Origin: Alteriqipengyuania lutimaris
GTDB taxonomy: Bacteria; Pseudomonadota; Alphaproteobacteria; Sphingomonadales; Sphingomonadaceae
Direction of reading: 5' to 3'
DNA length: 64,000 nt
NCBI RefSeq assembly: GCF_003363135.1
Contig: NZ_QRBB01000001.1
Coordinates: 744,001-808,000 of the forward strand
Part shown: one piece after another, positions 43,873 through 53,261 of the stretch
Position numbering within the stretch: position 1 is the stretch's first letter
Layout: each line of letters begins with the position of its first letter
Program-made: the position numbers and the translations under genes
The notes under the pieces: generated by a model
The model's input: only the letters and a program-made list of their open reading frames with translations
What the model was told of the DNA's origin: nothing
The model's database searches: none

Positions 43873-45438
43873 CTAGTCGAAGAGATGCCTGGCCGCGCGC
43901 GCCAGCAATCGCTCGTCTTCGGCGACCTCGCCAAGAAACGCGATCTCGCCTTGCTCGTCGCGGCGGATCACGCACAGCGAGAAAGCCGCGCCCTGAGCGG
44001 GTATCTCGCTGAGCGACTGCCCTTCGAGCGTGGCGAGCCTGCGATAAACCCGCGGTGTCCTGGCCGATTGTGCTGGCGTCGCCTCGTCGCCACCGCGCCG
44101 GATCGCGCGTTCGCGGGAGACCAGGCCTTTCAGGCCGCCATCGCTGTTTTCCAGATATTCCGCCAGTGCACCTGTTTCCAGCCCCTGGCGGTGGGCGAAG
44201 GACAGGACGCAGGAATATTCGGCAATGCGCGACTTATCGTAATCCGCGCCGAAAACGAGTTTGACCACCGGCGTCATCGGCGCACGGGGAACGGCGGCAA
44301 TGTTATTGTCCTCCAGCAGTTGGGCGAAGGCTTGCCCATCCTGTTGCGCCGCGAGGCTCACATCATAGGCGCGACCGACTGCCCGATAGAGCGCGGAGCG
44401 GCTGCGAACATCGGCGTCGAGCGCCGCCTGGGCGAGCGCGCGCGCATCGGCGAGGCAGTCCTTCAGGCCAACCGCATGAGACGGTTCGCGCAGCCCGCAA
44501 AGCGGATCGAAATCGGCGCTCTCGTCTTCCTCGAAGGTCGCGTCTTTGGAGAATTGGCTGGAGAAGGCGATGCTGGCGTCATTTGCCGCTTGGTGCCCGC
44601 GCTCCGTCTTCGACGAGCCGCCGCCCAGATAAGCATCGAGACGTGCGAAAGAAGGTGTGGGAATGGCCTTGCCCGACGTGCCGCCGCCGGCGTGCGAATC
44701 GGGGCGGGCGGCCTCGGCGCTGGCATCGTCGCTGTCCGAGCCGGGGCCGTCGGCCCAGCGCGTGATCGAGGGCGCGGCGACCCGGCGCGGTGTTCCCCGC
44801 AACAGCGGGTCATCGTCGCCGTGCTCTTCCGCTTTGTCGTCGAGCGCATGATCGATTTCGAGGAGCAGCTCGTCCGTCGTCAGCTGGTCGGCCACTTCCT
44901 TCCAGTTGATGACGCCATAGATGAAGTCGATCGTCTCGTCGTCGGTCGAGAAAGGAAGCAATATGCCGCGATAGAGAATCGTGGCGCCGCTGTGATTCGA
45001 AAACTCGGCTTCGAAACCGATCGGCGCCTCGTTCGCGAGGATCTGCATGTAATGGTCGGTGATTCGGCTCAGCAGCGACCGCGCGGGCACGTCGGCCAGC
45101 GTCTCGATCACGGTGTCGCTGCCGCACTCCCCGGCCAGCTTGTCGCCGAGGAAGGCGATGGCCGGGTTCTCGATCCCTGCGGTGAAATCGAGCAGAACGC
45201 TGTTGCTCGCGAAATCGGGCATGTTGTCGGGCTCGATATCCTCCACGCTCGGGAAACCGCGCTCTCCCAGCAGGCTGGCCCAGTAATTATAGGCGCGGAC
45301 CTGCATCCGGCGCTCGTCCTGAGCGACGGGAGCGGGTGGCACCTCGTCGATCGTGAGATGGCTTTCATCGTCGCCATCACCCCACGAGACGTTGTCGTCC
45401 TCGTCGGAAAAGCCGAATTTACTCCGCAAGCTGTCCAT
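43873..45438 (-). CDS. PAS_5-type domain protein, unknown role
   Basis: The 521-residue protein has an acidic N-terminus, then a PAS_5-like domain (YNYWASLLGERGFPSVEDIE; DVPARSLLSRITDHYMQILA; TILYRGILLPFSTDDETIDF with IYGVINWKEVA) to about residue 185. A variable Asp/Ser-rich linker leads to a helical second half (DCLADARALAQAALDADVRS; LYRAVGRAYDVSLAAQQDGQ). I see no kinase, GGDEF or helix-turn-helix output. It may sense light, oxygen or a metabolite and act through protein contacts. Codon use is normal. Confidence 0.75.
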   Translation of the reverse strand: MDSLRSKFGFSDEDDNVSWGDGDDESHLTIDEVPPAPVAQDERRMQVRAYNYWASLLGERGFPSVEDIEPDNMPDFASNSVLLDFTAGIENPAIAFLGDKLAGECGSDTVIETLADVPARSLLSRITDHYMQILANEAPIGFEAEFSNHSGATILYRGILLPFSTDDETIDFIYGVINWKEVADQLTTDELLLEIDHALDDKAEEHGDDDPLLRGTPRRVAAPSITRWADGPGSDSDDASAEAARPDSHAGGGTSGKAIPTPSFARLDAYLGGGSSKTERGHQAANDASIAFSSQFSKDATFEEDESADFDPLCGLREPSHAVGLKDCLADARALAQAALDADVRSRSALYRAVGRAYDVSLAAQQDGQAFAQLLEDNNIAAVPRAPMTPVVKLVFGADYDKSRIAEYSCVLSFAHRQGLETGALAEYLENSDGGLKGLVSRERAIRRGGDEATPAQSARTPRVYRRLATLEGQSLSEIPAQGAAFSLCVIRRDEQGEIAFLGEVAEDERLLARAARHLFD

Positions 45439-45541
45439 GCGTCACCAAAACCCTTGAATGTCCGGTGACCGTTGTGACGGGCCATGGTAAACATTGCGTT
45501 ATGCCGACCGGCAATCCGGGACGGCAAATGGAGTGGCGCGA

Positions 45542-46009
45542 TCAGCGACCGATATAGCGCATGCGGATCGTCTGGTAGACGGGCGCATCGGGCTGCACGC
45601 GAAATGCCGCAGAGGAAAAGCGGGGCGGGCCGAAATTCGCCTTGGCATCGCGCGAGAAGCCGAAGCCCTCTTTCGGCAGGAACAGCGTCGTGTCTGCCTT
45701 TCCGTTGCCGTTCTCGTCATGCAGCAGCGAAATCGCGTATTCTCCTGGCGCCACGTCGTTGAACACGATGGTGACGCGCGAATTGGCCCGGACCACGCGG
45801 CGCTGCGCGTTCTGGTCTTCGCCGCAATCGGGGAAAGCGCCGTGATCGGCGGTGAGGCAGGCGAGGACCGTCCCTTCGGTAGAGCGAAGATCGACCACCG
45901 TCACGACGACGTCCTGCCGCGCATCGACGGAATTGCCCATGATGAACGGCGCAAGCGCGCCCAGCGCTAGCGCAGGAAGCTTTCCGATAGACCTCGGTCG
46001 GTTTTGCAT
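45542..46009 (-). CDS. DUF2141 exported protein (copy 1)
   Basis: The 155-residue protein has a signal peptide ending near MGNSVDA and a DUF2141 domain: VVVTVVDLRSTEGTVLACL, CGEDQNAQRRV, PGEYAISLLHDENGNGKADT and LFLPKEGFGFSRDAKANFGP. The domain is a small beta-sandwich of unknown function, often next to carotenoid or sterol genes. Its start overlaps the hydroxylase upstream by 43 bases, so they are co-expressed. A second paralogue lies at 47972. Confidence 0.88.
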   Translation of the reverse strand: MQNRPRSIGKLPALALGALAPFIMGNSVDARQDVVVTVVDLRSTEGTVLACLTADHGAFPDCGEDQNAQRRVVRANSRVTIVFNDVAPGEYAISLLHDENGNGKADTTLFLPKEGFGFSRDAKANFGPPRFSSAAFRVQPDAPVYQTIRMRYIGR

Positions 46010-46689
46010 AAGCGATCCCAAAACCTGAAATAGAGTCCGTAATTGCACTTGTAGCGCTCGTGATGCAGCTGGTGATGGCTCGCCGTGATGATCCATCCGC
46101 CTACGGCCGAACGGACCAGCCAGCGCGGAAACATCTCCCACCCCATGTGGTTCGTCACGCCCATCACCGTCATCACGGCCAACACCACCCCTAGCATAGC
46201 AATATGTATCGGCACGATGAACACGAGGACGGGGACAACCACCGCACCGGTGAGTGCTTCTATCGGATGGAAGCTCATCGCGGCCCACGCGGTCGGCGGG
46301 CGGCTGGCATGGTGCACGGCGTGCGCGGCGCGGAACACTTTCGGCCGGTGCATCAGGCGATGGGTCCAGTAGAACCACGTGTCGTGTGCGAACAGGTAGA
46401 TGAAGACCGACAGCGGCAGATACCATAGCGGGTAGTCCGTCCAGTCGCTGTAGATCAGCGTCCAGCCGAAGCGATCCCAGCCGAAGGCGACGACGCCCGC
46501 GGGGATGCCGAAGATCGCGGCCGAGGCGAGCGACCAGCCGATCTCGCGCCGGATCTGCGGGCGCAGACCTGCATGATAGCCGGGCCGCACGCGCGCCGTG
46601 AGCACCGCGAACGCGCCGCTCACCGCCAGATAGCGCAGCGCCACGATCGCGATCATGGCGAGTGTCGAAAGGAGGAGGGCGCTCAGCAT
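45967..46689 (-). CDS. Fatty acid hydroxylase superfamily / sterol desaturase-like membrane enzyme
   Basis: The 240-residue protein has at least four membrane segments and three His clusters of the di-iron hydroxylase family: HDTWFYWTHRLMH, HAVHHAS and HHQLHHERY. Such enzymes hydroxylate or desaturate sterols, fatty acids or carotenoids at the membrane. The ATG 46689 start (MLSALLLSTLAM) places the first helix at the N-terminus. Pairing with a DUF2141 gene suggests a shared lipid substrate. Sphingomonads make hydroxylated carotenoids, but no crt genes are here, so the substrate is open. Confidence 0.88.
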   Translation of the reverse strand: MLSALLLSTLAMIAIVALRYLAVSGAFAVLTARVRPGYHAGLRPQIRREIGWSLASAAIFGIPAGVVAFGWDRFGWTLIYSDWTDYPLWYLPLSVFIYLFAHDTWFYWTHRLMHRPKVFRAAHAVHHASRPPTAWAAMSFHPIEALTGAVVVPVLVFIVPIHIAMLGVVLAVMTVMGVTNHMGWEMFPRWLVRSAVGGWIITASHHQLHHERYKCNYGLYFRFWDRLCKTDRGLSESFLR

Positions 46690-46768
46690 GTGACGCCGAC
46701 TTATGCAGCACTCGCGCGGCAGAGGCGAGCCTCTATCGCGCGGGTCGGGCGTCGCGTGTGCTTCGCGC

Positions 46769-47278
46769 CTATCGCTCGCCCCCGTAGGGCGCGCAGTCGG
46801 GATCGCAGGCGACCGTAGTGCGCCGAAGCGCGGTGCGCGCAAGCCGCTCGATCTCCACCTTGCGCCGCGCCGGGGCCAGCGGGTGTCGCGGTGCGGGCCG
46901 CAGGATTTCGGCATCGTAGCCATCGGCCACGATCAGGCCGCAGCGTTCGGGCAGGAAGGCCTCGCCATCGAGGATCGAGGCATCGAGATGCGAGCCGATC
47001 CCCCAGTAGAACTTGTCGCAATGGTCCAGGTAGTCGGTCCACTTGCCGTCTCCGGTCAGGTCGACGCGCGAGACCTTGATCTCCACGATAATGACGTGGC
47101 CCTTGGCATCGATGCCCATCAGGTCCGCCCGCCGCCCGCCGCGCAGCGGCATTTCGGTGCAGCACCAGATGTCGTTGCGGGCGAACAGCCGCATGATGCC
47201 GCGGGCGGCCTGGCCGGCATCGCACAGGCGCTCCGCCATCGGTGTATCGGTGTCGAGAAGGAAGGGAGTGTCGGCCAT
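46769..47278 (-). CDS. mmcB: MmcB family DNA repair protein
   Basis: The 169-residue protein matches MmcB (DUF1052): ARGIMRLFARNDIWCCTEMP, RRADLMGIDAKGHVIIVEIK (a PD-(D/E)xK-like E-x-K), VDLTGDGKWTDYLDHCDKFYW and an acidic/Cys C-terminus. MmcB is a nuclease-like protein restricted to alphaproteobacteria and induced in the SOS response to mitomycin C in Caulobacter. AGAAGGC precedes ATG 47278. I see no LexA box nearby, but none was searched systematically. Confidence 0.88.
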   Translation of the reverse strand: MADTPFLLDTDTPMAERLCDAGQAARGIMRLFARNDIWCCTEMPLRGGRRADLMGIDAKGHVIIVEIKVSRVDLTGDGKWTDYLDHCDKFYWGIGSHLDASILDGEAFLPERCGLIVADGYDAEILRPAPRHPLAPARRKVEIERLARTALRRTTVACDPDCAPYGGER

Positions 47279-47355
47279 GCCTTCTAGGAACAGAACGGAA
47301 ACAGGGTGTCAAGCGGCGGTGTCTAGCATGCCGCAAGAGGCGCCCCACCGGGGCT

Positions 47356-47733
47356 TCAGCGCGCGAGTGCGATCGCGACCTCCGACAGCACTTTGGCACG
47401 CCCACGTTCATATTCGGTCCACAGGCGGCGTGCCGCAACATGCGGATCGGCGTCGGTCCCGTGTGCGCCGAGAAGCGCGTCGAGCCCGGCGCGCATGGTG
47501 GCCACGAGCTCGGCCAGCGCCTGGGTCGCATCATTGCTGCGTGTGCCGTCCACCTGGGCCAGCTGTCCGATCTGCGCTTCGCCAATCGCGTCATGCCGCG
47601 GTGCCGGACGACCGGCGAGCATCGCGACCACGCGCGCCGAATCCTCGATCGCGGCCCATTGCTCGACCAGCGTCGATTCGCCCGAGGCGGCGGGGGCCGT
47701 TTCGAAATCGGTACGGGGTGCCAGCTCGCTCAT
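47356..47733 (-). CDS. Helical protein of unknown function
   Basis: The 125-residue product (MSELAPRTDFETAPAASGES at its start) is Ala-rich, without signal or membrane segment, and probably helical (ALAELVATMRAGLDALLGAH). It resembles phasin-like or other small sphingomonad proteins only in composition. ATG 47733 is chosen over GTG 47736. It lies between mmcB and the tRNA gene on the minus strand and is likely a real gene, though I cannot assign a family. Confidence 0.55.
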   Translation of the reverse strand: MSELAPRTDFETAPAASGESTLVEQWAAIEDSARVVAMLAGRPAPRHDAIGEAQIGQLAQVDGTRSNDATQALAELVATMRAGLDALLGAHGTDADPHVAARRLWTEYERGRAKVLSEVAIALAR

Positions 47734-47872
47734 CACCAGTGCATGCTACCGCCCCGAGTCTTGCCAGGATGCTAACGCGCTACGGGCACCCGCCAGCGAA
47801 CCGCGCTGCCTGCAAGATTTGTCGTGGCGCGACGCGATCCGCTTTGCTAAGCGCGCTGCTCGCTCAGGCGAT

Positions 47873-47949
<77 letters not shown>

Positions 47950-47971
47950 TTTTCTCGATCGATAGGCGCCG

Positions 47972-48490
47972 TCAGTCGCGGTAGCGCATGGTGATGCGCA
48001 TGTCGGCCACGCCCGAACCGGCCGTGAAGCTCGCCTTGCCCACCGATGGCGGCAGCGGGATGCCGATGAAATTGCCGATCTTGGGATTGTTCGACATGCC
48101 CGCGCCGTCGATTGAAAAATCGACTTCGCGGTTGCCGTTCACGTCGTGCTGGACGGCGATCGCGAAATTGCCGGTGCTGGGCAGCGGCACGCACACGGTC
48201 ATGCTGCCGGCGCGCGGGCTGGTGTCGAGACGGGTCAGGTACCGCTTGGACTTCAGCCAGTCGGAACTGCGCGCGTAATAGGTCCGCACGAACAGGTTGC
48301 CGCTGTTCGAGCGCAGGCCTTCGATGGTCAGGCGCACGGCCGGTCCTCCACCATTGCTGCACAGGCTCATGTCGTTGCCGATGACCTGGGCGTAGCGCTG
48401 GGCCTGCGCCACTCCCGGAGCCAGCGTGAGGCTCAGGGCGAGCGGGAAAAGCGCGGCGCGCGCGCCGAGAGTGATGAACTTCGCGGTCAT
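47972..48490 (-). CDS. DUF2141 exported protein (copy 2)
   Basis: The 172-residue protein has a Sec signal (ALFPLALSLTLAPGVAQAQ) and a DUF2141 domain: RLTIEGLRSNSGNLFVRTYY, NFAIAVQHDVNGNREVDFSI and the closing GVADMRITMRYRD. It carries Cys in SLCSNG and VCVPLP. Compared with copy 1 at 45542, the domain start and the H-D-x-N-G-N motif match while the remainder differs. It is a single gene, divergent from rpe, with 250 bases between them where I see no further gene. Confidence 0.85.
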   Translation of the reverse strand: MTAKFITLGARAALFPLALSLTLAPGVAQAQRYAQVIGNDMSLCSNGGGPAVRLTIEGLRSNSGNLFVRTYYARSSDWLKSKRYLTRLDTSPRAGSMTVCVPLPSTGNFAIAVQHDVNGNREVDFSIDGAGMSNNPKIGNFIGIPLPPSVGKASFTAGSGVADMRITMRYRD

Positions 48491-48742
48491 AATGTCTGTC
48501 CGTATTGCGGAAATGCTGGTGCGCTGCCCGGTTCGGGGCGCTGCGCATTTTCGTCAGGTGCAATTGCCCGAAGCCGGTGAATTGACCATGAATTGGCCTG
48601 AAGCGCGAAGAAGGCAGCGGCTGGCGGTGGAAAACATGCGTCTACGTGTCACATTCCGATTCGCAAACAGCTAAGGCAGGGTGCCCGATGAAAATCGGTC
48701 GCCCTCGACGCCCCCGGCTTCCACGCCCAACGAAGTGCTCGC

Positions 48743-49408
48743 ATGACCGTTCCGCTGATTGCCCCCTCCATCCTTTCTGCCGATTTCGCGCGGCTGGGGG
48801 AGGAAGTGCGCAGCATCGACGCGGCCGGGGCGGACTGGATCCATGTCGATGTGATGGATGGCCATTTCGTGCCCAATCTCACGATCGGCCCGGCGGTGGT
48901 CAAGGCGCTGCGCCCGCACAGCGACAAGCCCTTCGACGTGCATCTTATGGTCAGTCCGGTCGACCAGTGGCTGGAGGCCTTTGCCGAAGCCGGGGCGGAT
49001 CACATCACCATCCATCCAGAAGCGGGGCCGCACGCGCATCGCACGCTGCAGACGATCCGCGGGCTGGGCAAGAAGGCCGGGGTGGTGATCAATCCGGGCA
49101 CGCCCGAAAGCGTGCTCGAATACCTGATCGACATGGTCGACCTGGTGCTGGTGATGAGCGTCAATCCCGGGTTCGGCGGGCAGAGCTTCATCGACAGCCA
49201 GTTGCGCAAGATCGAGGCGATCCGCGCCATGATCGATGCGACCGGACGTGAAATATGGCTCGAGGTCGATGGCGGGGTCGATCCGCAGACCGCGCCGCGA
49301 TGCGTCGCTGCCGGGGCCGACGTGCTGGTGGCGGGTTCGGCGACATTCAAGGGCGGGGCTGAGCGCTACGCCGCCAATATCGCAGGCCTCAAAGGGAAAA
49401 CGGACTGA
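48743..49408 (+). CDS. rpe: Ribulose-phosphate 3-epimerase
   Basis: The 221-residue TIM-barrel enzyme interconverts ribulose 5-phosphate and xylulose 5-phosphate. It shows [66 protein letters not shown], and the metal/catalytic residues of [11 protein letters not shown]. Full length. The stop shares its last base with the next gene's start (TGATG), so the epimerase and the heparinase-like gene are translated together, followed by purH four bases later. Confidence 0.96.
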   Translation: MTVPLIAPSILSADFARLGEEVRSIDAAGADWIHVDVMDGHFVPNLTIGPAVVKALRPHSDKPFDVHLMVSPVDQWLEAFAEAGADHITIHPEAGPHAHRTLQTIRGLGKKAGVVINPGTPESVLEYLIDMVDLVLVMSVNPGFGGQSFIDSQLRKIEAIRAMIDATGREIWLEVDGGVDPQTAPRCVAAGADVLVAGSATFKGGAERYAANIAGLKGKTD

Positions 49409-51414
49409 TGGCAGATTCGATGGGGCACGAGCCGGTTCGCGACCCCGTTGAAGACGGGATGGGCGATGTGTCCGAACGCCCGGAGCAGGATAGGGCCGGG
49501 CTAGATCGCCTTGGTCTCGATCGCGAAGAGCGCGCCGCGCGGCAGCTGATCATGACCCTGGGAGACAAGCCCGAGCCGACCGCGCTGAGTGCGCGCGAAA
49601 CCGAAGACGAGCGCGTCGCCTCCCCTGCATCGGCGGCAAAATCGCCGGACGAGGACAGCTCCGCGGCGCCTGCCCCGGTGGATCGCGTCGAGGTTCTCCC
49701 GCCCGCGCGCGCGCTGGTTCCGCAGGAAATAGGCGCACCGCGTGTCGGACCGGGCGAGCGACTCGTCCGGATCGCTTATGCTGCTGGCGTGCGCGGCCGA
49801 CTGATCACGTCGCCTTTCTCCAAGCCCGACAAGCGCCGCATCCTGTCGACGGTCAATCCGCCCCTGGTCGGCGACCGGGCGGCCGGGATGGCTCTGCGCG
49901 CGGGGCATTTCCTCGTCCACGGAATCAAGCTGCCCATCGCACAGCTCGATTTCGGGCCCGGGCACCGGATGGCTCCGGCGCTCGAACGCACGATCCACGG
50001 CTATTCGTGGCTCCGTGATCTGGCCGGATCGGGCGCGCGTCCGCAGGTCGAGGCGACCGCGCTGAGGATCCATCGCATGTGGCTCGATGCGCATCCCCTG
50101 CCGGGCAAGGGGCCTGCGTGGGAGATCGAGGTCGTCGCGCACCGGATGCTGGCGTGGCTGGTCCATGCGCCGCTGCTCCTTTCGAACAAGGCGGTGCGCG
50201 GGCGCACGCTCGCCGCGCTGGACAAGACGGCGGGCTGGCTCGATGGCCAGGTCACCAAGGCGCCCGACAGGCAGGCGGAGGTGTTCGGCTGGGGCGCGCT
50301 GATTGCGGCGGGGCTGCTGCTGCCCGAAGGCAAGCCGCGCCGGCTCTTCGCCGAGGCGGGCCTCGCGCGCGCTCTGGGCGATTTCGTAGGCGAGGACGGG
50401 GGCGTGCAGTCGCGCAGCCCGCTGGCCCAGATCGAACTGATCGAACTGCTTACCGAGCTTGCCGCCTGCTATCGATCGGTCAAGGTCGAGCCGCCCAAGT
50501 TCATCGGTGCCGTGTCCGAACTGATCACGCCGCCACTGCTTGCGGTGATGCACGGCGAAGGCGGGATGGGCAATTGGCAGGGCGCAGGCGCGGTCTGTGC
50601 GGAGCGGATCGAGGAACTGATCCGTGTCAGCGGCGTGCGTGCCCGTCCGCTGAAGGAACCGCGCGGCTGGGGCTATCACCGCGCAAGCGCGGCCAAGACG
50701 GTGTTGCAATTCGATGCGGCCCCGCCGCCGCTCGCCAAATATGCACGCTCGGGCTGCGCCTCCACCCTCGCCTTCGAACTTTCCGCGAAGGGCCAGCGCA
50801 TCATCGTCAATTGCGGCGGTGCCGCATGGGCCGGCGGCCAAGTGCCCGCGCGGATCGAGCAGGGCCTGCGCGCCACGGCGGCGCATTCGACACTGGTGCT
50901 GGAGGACGTCAATTCGACCGCGATCCTGGTGAAGGGCAAGCTGGGCGCGGGCGTCACCGAGGTCGAGGTCGACCGCCGCACGGTCGGCGGCAAGCGCGGC
51001 GGGGCCACGCGAATCGAGGCCAGCCACGATGGCTATGCCAGCCGTTTCGGCCTGCTTCATCGCCGGGTCCTCGTGCTCCGCGAGGACGGGACCGAACTGG
51101 CTGGCGAGGATGTGCTGCTGCCCGCAAGCAAGCGCGGCAAGCGCGGGAAGGTCGGCTATGCGATCCGCTTCCACCTCGGGATGGGCATCGCCGCGCGCCT
51201 GTCGGAGGATCGCAAGGGCGCCGGTCTCGCGCTGCCCGACGGTTCACACTGGCAATTCCGGGTCGCGGGTGAATATACGGGCACGCTTTCGATCGAAGAG
51301 AGCCTTTTCGTCGATGGACAGGGTCGGCCGCAGCCGATCCAGCAGCTCGTTTTGCAGGGCATGACGCCGCGCAGCGGCGGCAGTTTTGCCTGGCTATTCA
51401 AGAAGATGGGATAG
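49408..51414 (+). CDS. Heparinase II/III-like protein
   Basis: The 668-residue protein has an unusually polar N-terminus of about 115 residues (acidic, no signal), then an alpha-alpha toroid domain (VHGIKLPIAQLDFGPGHRMA; TIHGYSWLRDLAGS; AWEIEVVAHRMLAWLVHA) and a heparinase II/III beta-sandwich (IIVNCGGAAWAGGQVPARIE, GYASRFGLLHRRVLVLREDG). Such enzymes cleave acidic polysaccharides by beta-elimination. In many alphaproteobacteria this gene stands between rpe and purH, as it does here. Without a signal peptide its site of action is unclear. Confidence 0.88.
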   Translation: MADSMGHEPVRDPVEDGMGDVSERPEQDRAGLDRLGLDREERAARQLIMTLGDKPEPTALSARETEDERVASPASAAKSPDEDSSAAPAPVDRVEVLPPARALVPQEIGAPRVGPGERLVRIAYAAGVRGRLITSPFSKPDKRRILSTVNPPLVGDRAAGMALRAGHFLVHGIKLPIAQLDFGPGHRMAPALERTIHGYSWLRDLAGSGARPQVEATALRIHRMWLDAHPLPGKGPAWEIEVVAHRMLAWLVHAPLLLSNKAVRGRTLAALDKTAGWLDGQVTKAPDRQAEVFGWGALIAAGLLLPEGKPRRLFAEAGLARALGDFVGEDGGVQSRSPLAQIELIELLTELAACYRSVKVEPPKFIGAVSELITPPLLAVMHGEGGMGNWQGAGAVCAERIEELIRVSGVRARPLKEPRGWGYHRASAAKTVLQFDAAPPPLAKYARSGCASTLAFELSAKGQRIIVNCGGAAWAGGQVPARIEQGLRATAAHSTLVLEDVNSTAILVKGKLGAGVTEVEVDRRTVGGKRGGATRIEASHDGYASRFGLLHRRVLVLREDGTELAGEDVLLPASKRGKRGKVGYAIRFHLGMGIAARLSEDRKGAGLALPDGSHWQFRVAGEYTGTLSIEESLFVDGQGRPQPIQQLVLQGMTPRSGGSFAWLFKKMG

Positions 51415-51417
51415 ATT

Positions 51418-53007
51418 TTGACTCATATTGCGATCCGCAGGGCCCTCCTTTCCGTATCGGACAAGGAGGGACTGGCGCAGCTTGGCCAAGCGCTCGCGAG
51501 TCGCGGCGTCGAACTCGTCTCGACCGGCGGCACCGCGAAGGCACTGCGCGATGCGGGGCTCGAGGTGCGCGACATTTCCGACCTGACGGGCTTCCCCGAG
51601 ATGATGGACGGCCGGGTCAAGACGCTTCATCCCAAGGTACACGGCGGGTTGCTGGCGCTGCGCGACAACGAACAGCATGTCGCTTCGATGGAAGAGCATG
51701 AAATCGGCGCGATCGATCTGGTGGTGGTCAACCTCTACCCCTTCGAAGCGACCGTCGCCAAGGGGGCCGAGCGTGCCGAGGTGATCGAGAACATCGACAT
51801 CGGTGGGCCGTCGATGGTCCGCTCGGCAGCGAAGAACCACCAGTTCGTCACCATCGTCACCGATCCGGCGGATTACCCGGCGCTGGTCGAAGAGCTGGAA
51901 GGCGGCAAGGGCGCAACCAGCCTCGGTTTCCGCAAGAAGATGGCGGCCAAGGCCTTCGCCGCCACCGCCGCCTATGATGCGATGATCAGCCAGTGGTTCG
52001 CCTTTGCCGACCAGCAGCAGCAATTCCCCGACTACCTCTCGGTCGGGGGCAAGGCGCCCACCGTGCTGCGCTATGGCGAGAACCCGCACCAGCAGGCCGC
52101 GCTGTACACGCCCACCGGGCCGCATGCGCATGGCATCGCGCAGGCCGAGCAGCTGCAGGGCAAGGAGCTGTCGTACAACAATTACAACGACGCCGACGCC
52201 GCGCTCGAGCTGTGCGCCGAATTCGCTGGCGAAGAGCCTGCAGTCGTCATCGTCAAGCACGCCAACCCCTGCGGTGTGGCGCAGCGCGGCACTCTGATCG
52301 ACGCGTGGAACGAAGCGCTGGCGTGCGACAGCGTGTCGGCCTTCGGTGGCATCGTCGCGGTCAATCGCGAGCTCGATGGCGAAACCGCGCGCGCGATCTG
52401 CGAGATCTTCACCGAAGTCGTCATCGCCCCCAGCGTGACCGACGAGGCGCGCGAAGCCTTCGCGAAAAAGAAGAACCTGCGCCTGCTGACCGTGGGCGAC
52501 CTGCCCGATCCGCGACGCGGCGCCCTGACCGTAAAGCCGATCACGGGCGGCCTGCTGGTGCAGGGCCGCGACAACGCGACGATCTCTGCCGATGACCTGA
52601 AAGTCGTCACTAAGCGCGAACCGAGCGAGCAGGAACTGAAGGATTGCCTGTTCGCCTGGACCGTGGCCCGCCACGTCAAATCCAATGCGATCGTCTACGC
52701 CAAGGACGGCGCGACCGCCGGGATCGGCGCGGGCCAGATGAACCGCCGCGATTCGAGCCGGATCGCCGCAATCAAGGCAGCCGAAGCGGCGGAGAAGTAT
52801 GGCTGGGACACCGCGCGCACCGTGGGCAGCGCGGTCGCATCGGACGCGTTCTTCCCCTTCGCCGACGGCCTGCTAGCCGCTGCCGAGGCAGGGGCGACCG
52901 CGGTGATCCAGCCGGGCGGTTCCATTCGCGACGACGAAGTGATCGCAGCGGCCGACGAGGCGGGACTGGCGATGGTGTTCACCGGGATGCGCCACTTCCG
53001 GCACTGA
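51418..53007 (+). CDS. purH: Bifunctional AICAR formyltransferase / IMP cyclohydrolase
   Basis: The 529-residue enzyme performs the last two steps of IMP synthesis. The N-terminal IMP cyclohydrolase begins [20 protein letters not shown]; the transformylase contains [33 protein letters not shown] and the C-terminal [20 protein letters not shown]. The start codon is TTG 51418, an uncommon start for such a gene, four bases after the upstream stop, with AAGAAGATGGG before it. No ATG or GTG fits the family. It is the third gene of the rpe group. Confidence 0.95.
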   Translation: MTHIAIRRALLSVSDKEGLAQLGQALASRGVELVSTGGTAKALRDAGLEVRDISDLTGFPEMMDGRVKTLHPKVHGGLLALRDNEQHVASMEEHEIGAIDLVVVNLYPFEATVAKGAERAEVIENIDIGGPSMVRSAAKNHQFVTIVTDPADYPALVEELEGGKGATSLGFRKKMAAKAFAATAAYDAMISQWFAFADQQQQFPDYLSVGGKAPTVLRYGENPHQQAALYTPTGPHAHGIAQAEQLQGKELSYNNYNDADAALELCAEFAGEEPAVVIVKHANPCGVAQRGTLIDAWNEALACDSVSAFGGIVAVNRELDGETARAICEIFTEVVIAPSVTDEAREAFAKKKNLRLLTVGDLPDPRRGALTVKPITGGLLVQGRDNATISADDLKVVTKREPSEQELKDCLFAWTVARHVKSNAIVYAKDGATAGIGAGQMNRRDSSRIAAIKAAEAAEKYGWDTARTVGSAVASDAFFPFADGLLAAAEAGATAVIQPGGSIRDDEVIAAADEAGLAMVFTGMRHFRH

Positions 53008-53091
53008 TTCGCGCGCATCGCGATGTAACCGATCGGGTGCGTTGCACGGATTGTCGTGCGCGTCCGTCGAATTCACCGAAAAGTCAGCGGA

Positions 53092-53111
53092 TGCACCCCA
53101 TATGGGATGCA
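53092..53111. promoter_or_regulatory. 20-bp palindrome upstream of the msrA bicistron
   Basis: TGCACCCCATATGGGATGCA reads the same on both strands except one mismatched pair (53096/53107). It lies 31 bases upstream of the 39-aa gene. Such symmetry, absent elsewhere in this part of the window, suggests a dimeric repressor or activator site. I know no regulator with this consensus. Confidence 0.55.
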
Positions 53112-53141
53112 ACACAGAAAATAAGCCGCAGGACCACCGCC

Positions 53142-53261
53142 ATGAAATTCTTCAAGTCAGACCTCTTCCGCAGCTTCGGCATCGGTTTCGCCGTGACCGG
53201 TGTCGCGCTGTTCGTCACGCGTTTCGACGGTGTGGACGGGCTCGTCGCGGGGCTGATGTAA
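53142..53261 (+). CDS. 39-aa single-helix membrane protein upstream of msrA
   Basis: ATG 53142 opens a 39-residue product, with N-terminal MKFFKSDLFRSFGIGFAVTG, one hydrophobic stretch (about 13-26) and a short end. Its stop overlaps the msrA start (TAATG). No strong Shine-Dalgarno is seen; CGCAGGACCACCGCC lies just before. Such tiny inner-membrane proteins occur upstream of genes in Erythrobacteraceae, but its function is unknown. The tight overlap is the best sign that it is real. Confidence 0.6.
   Translation: MKFFKSDLFRSFGIGFAVTGVALFVTRFDGVDGLVAGLM

Noticed and set aside
43177..45468. 763-codon plus-strand frame opposite the App1-like and PAS_5 genes
   Set aside because: It is antisense to genes with clear domains, and its composition is that of a shadow frame.
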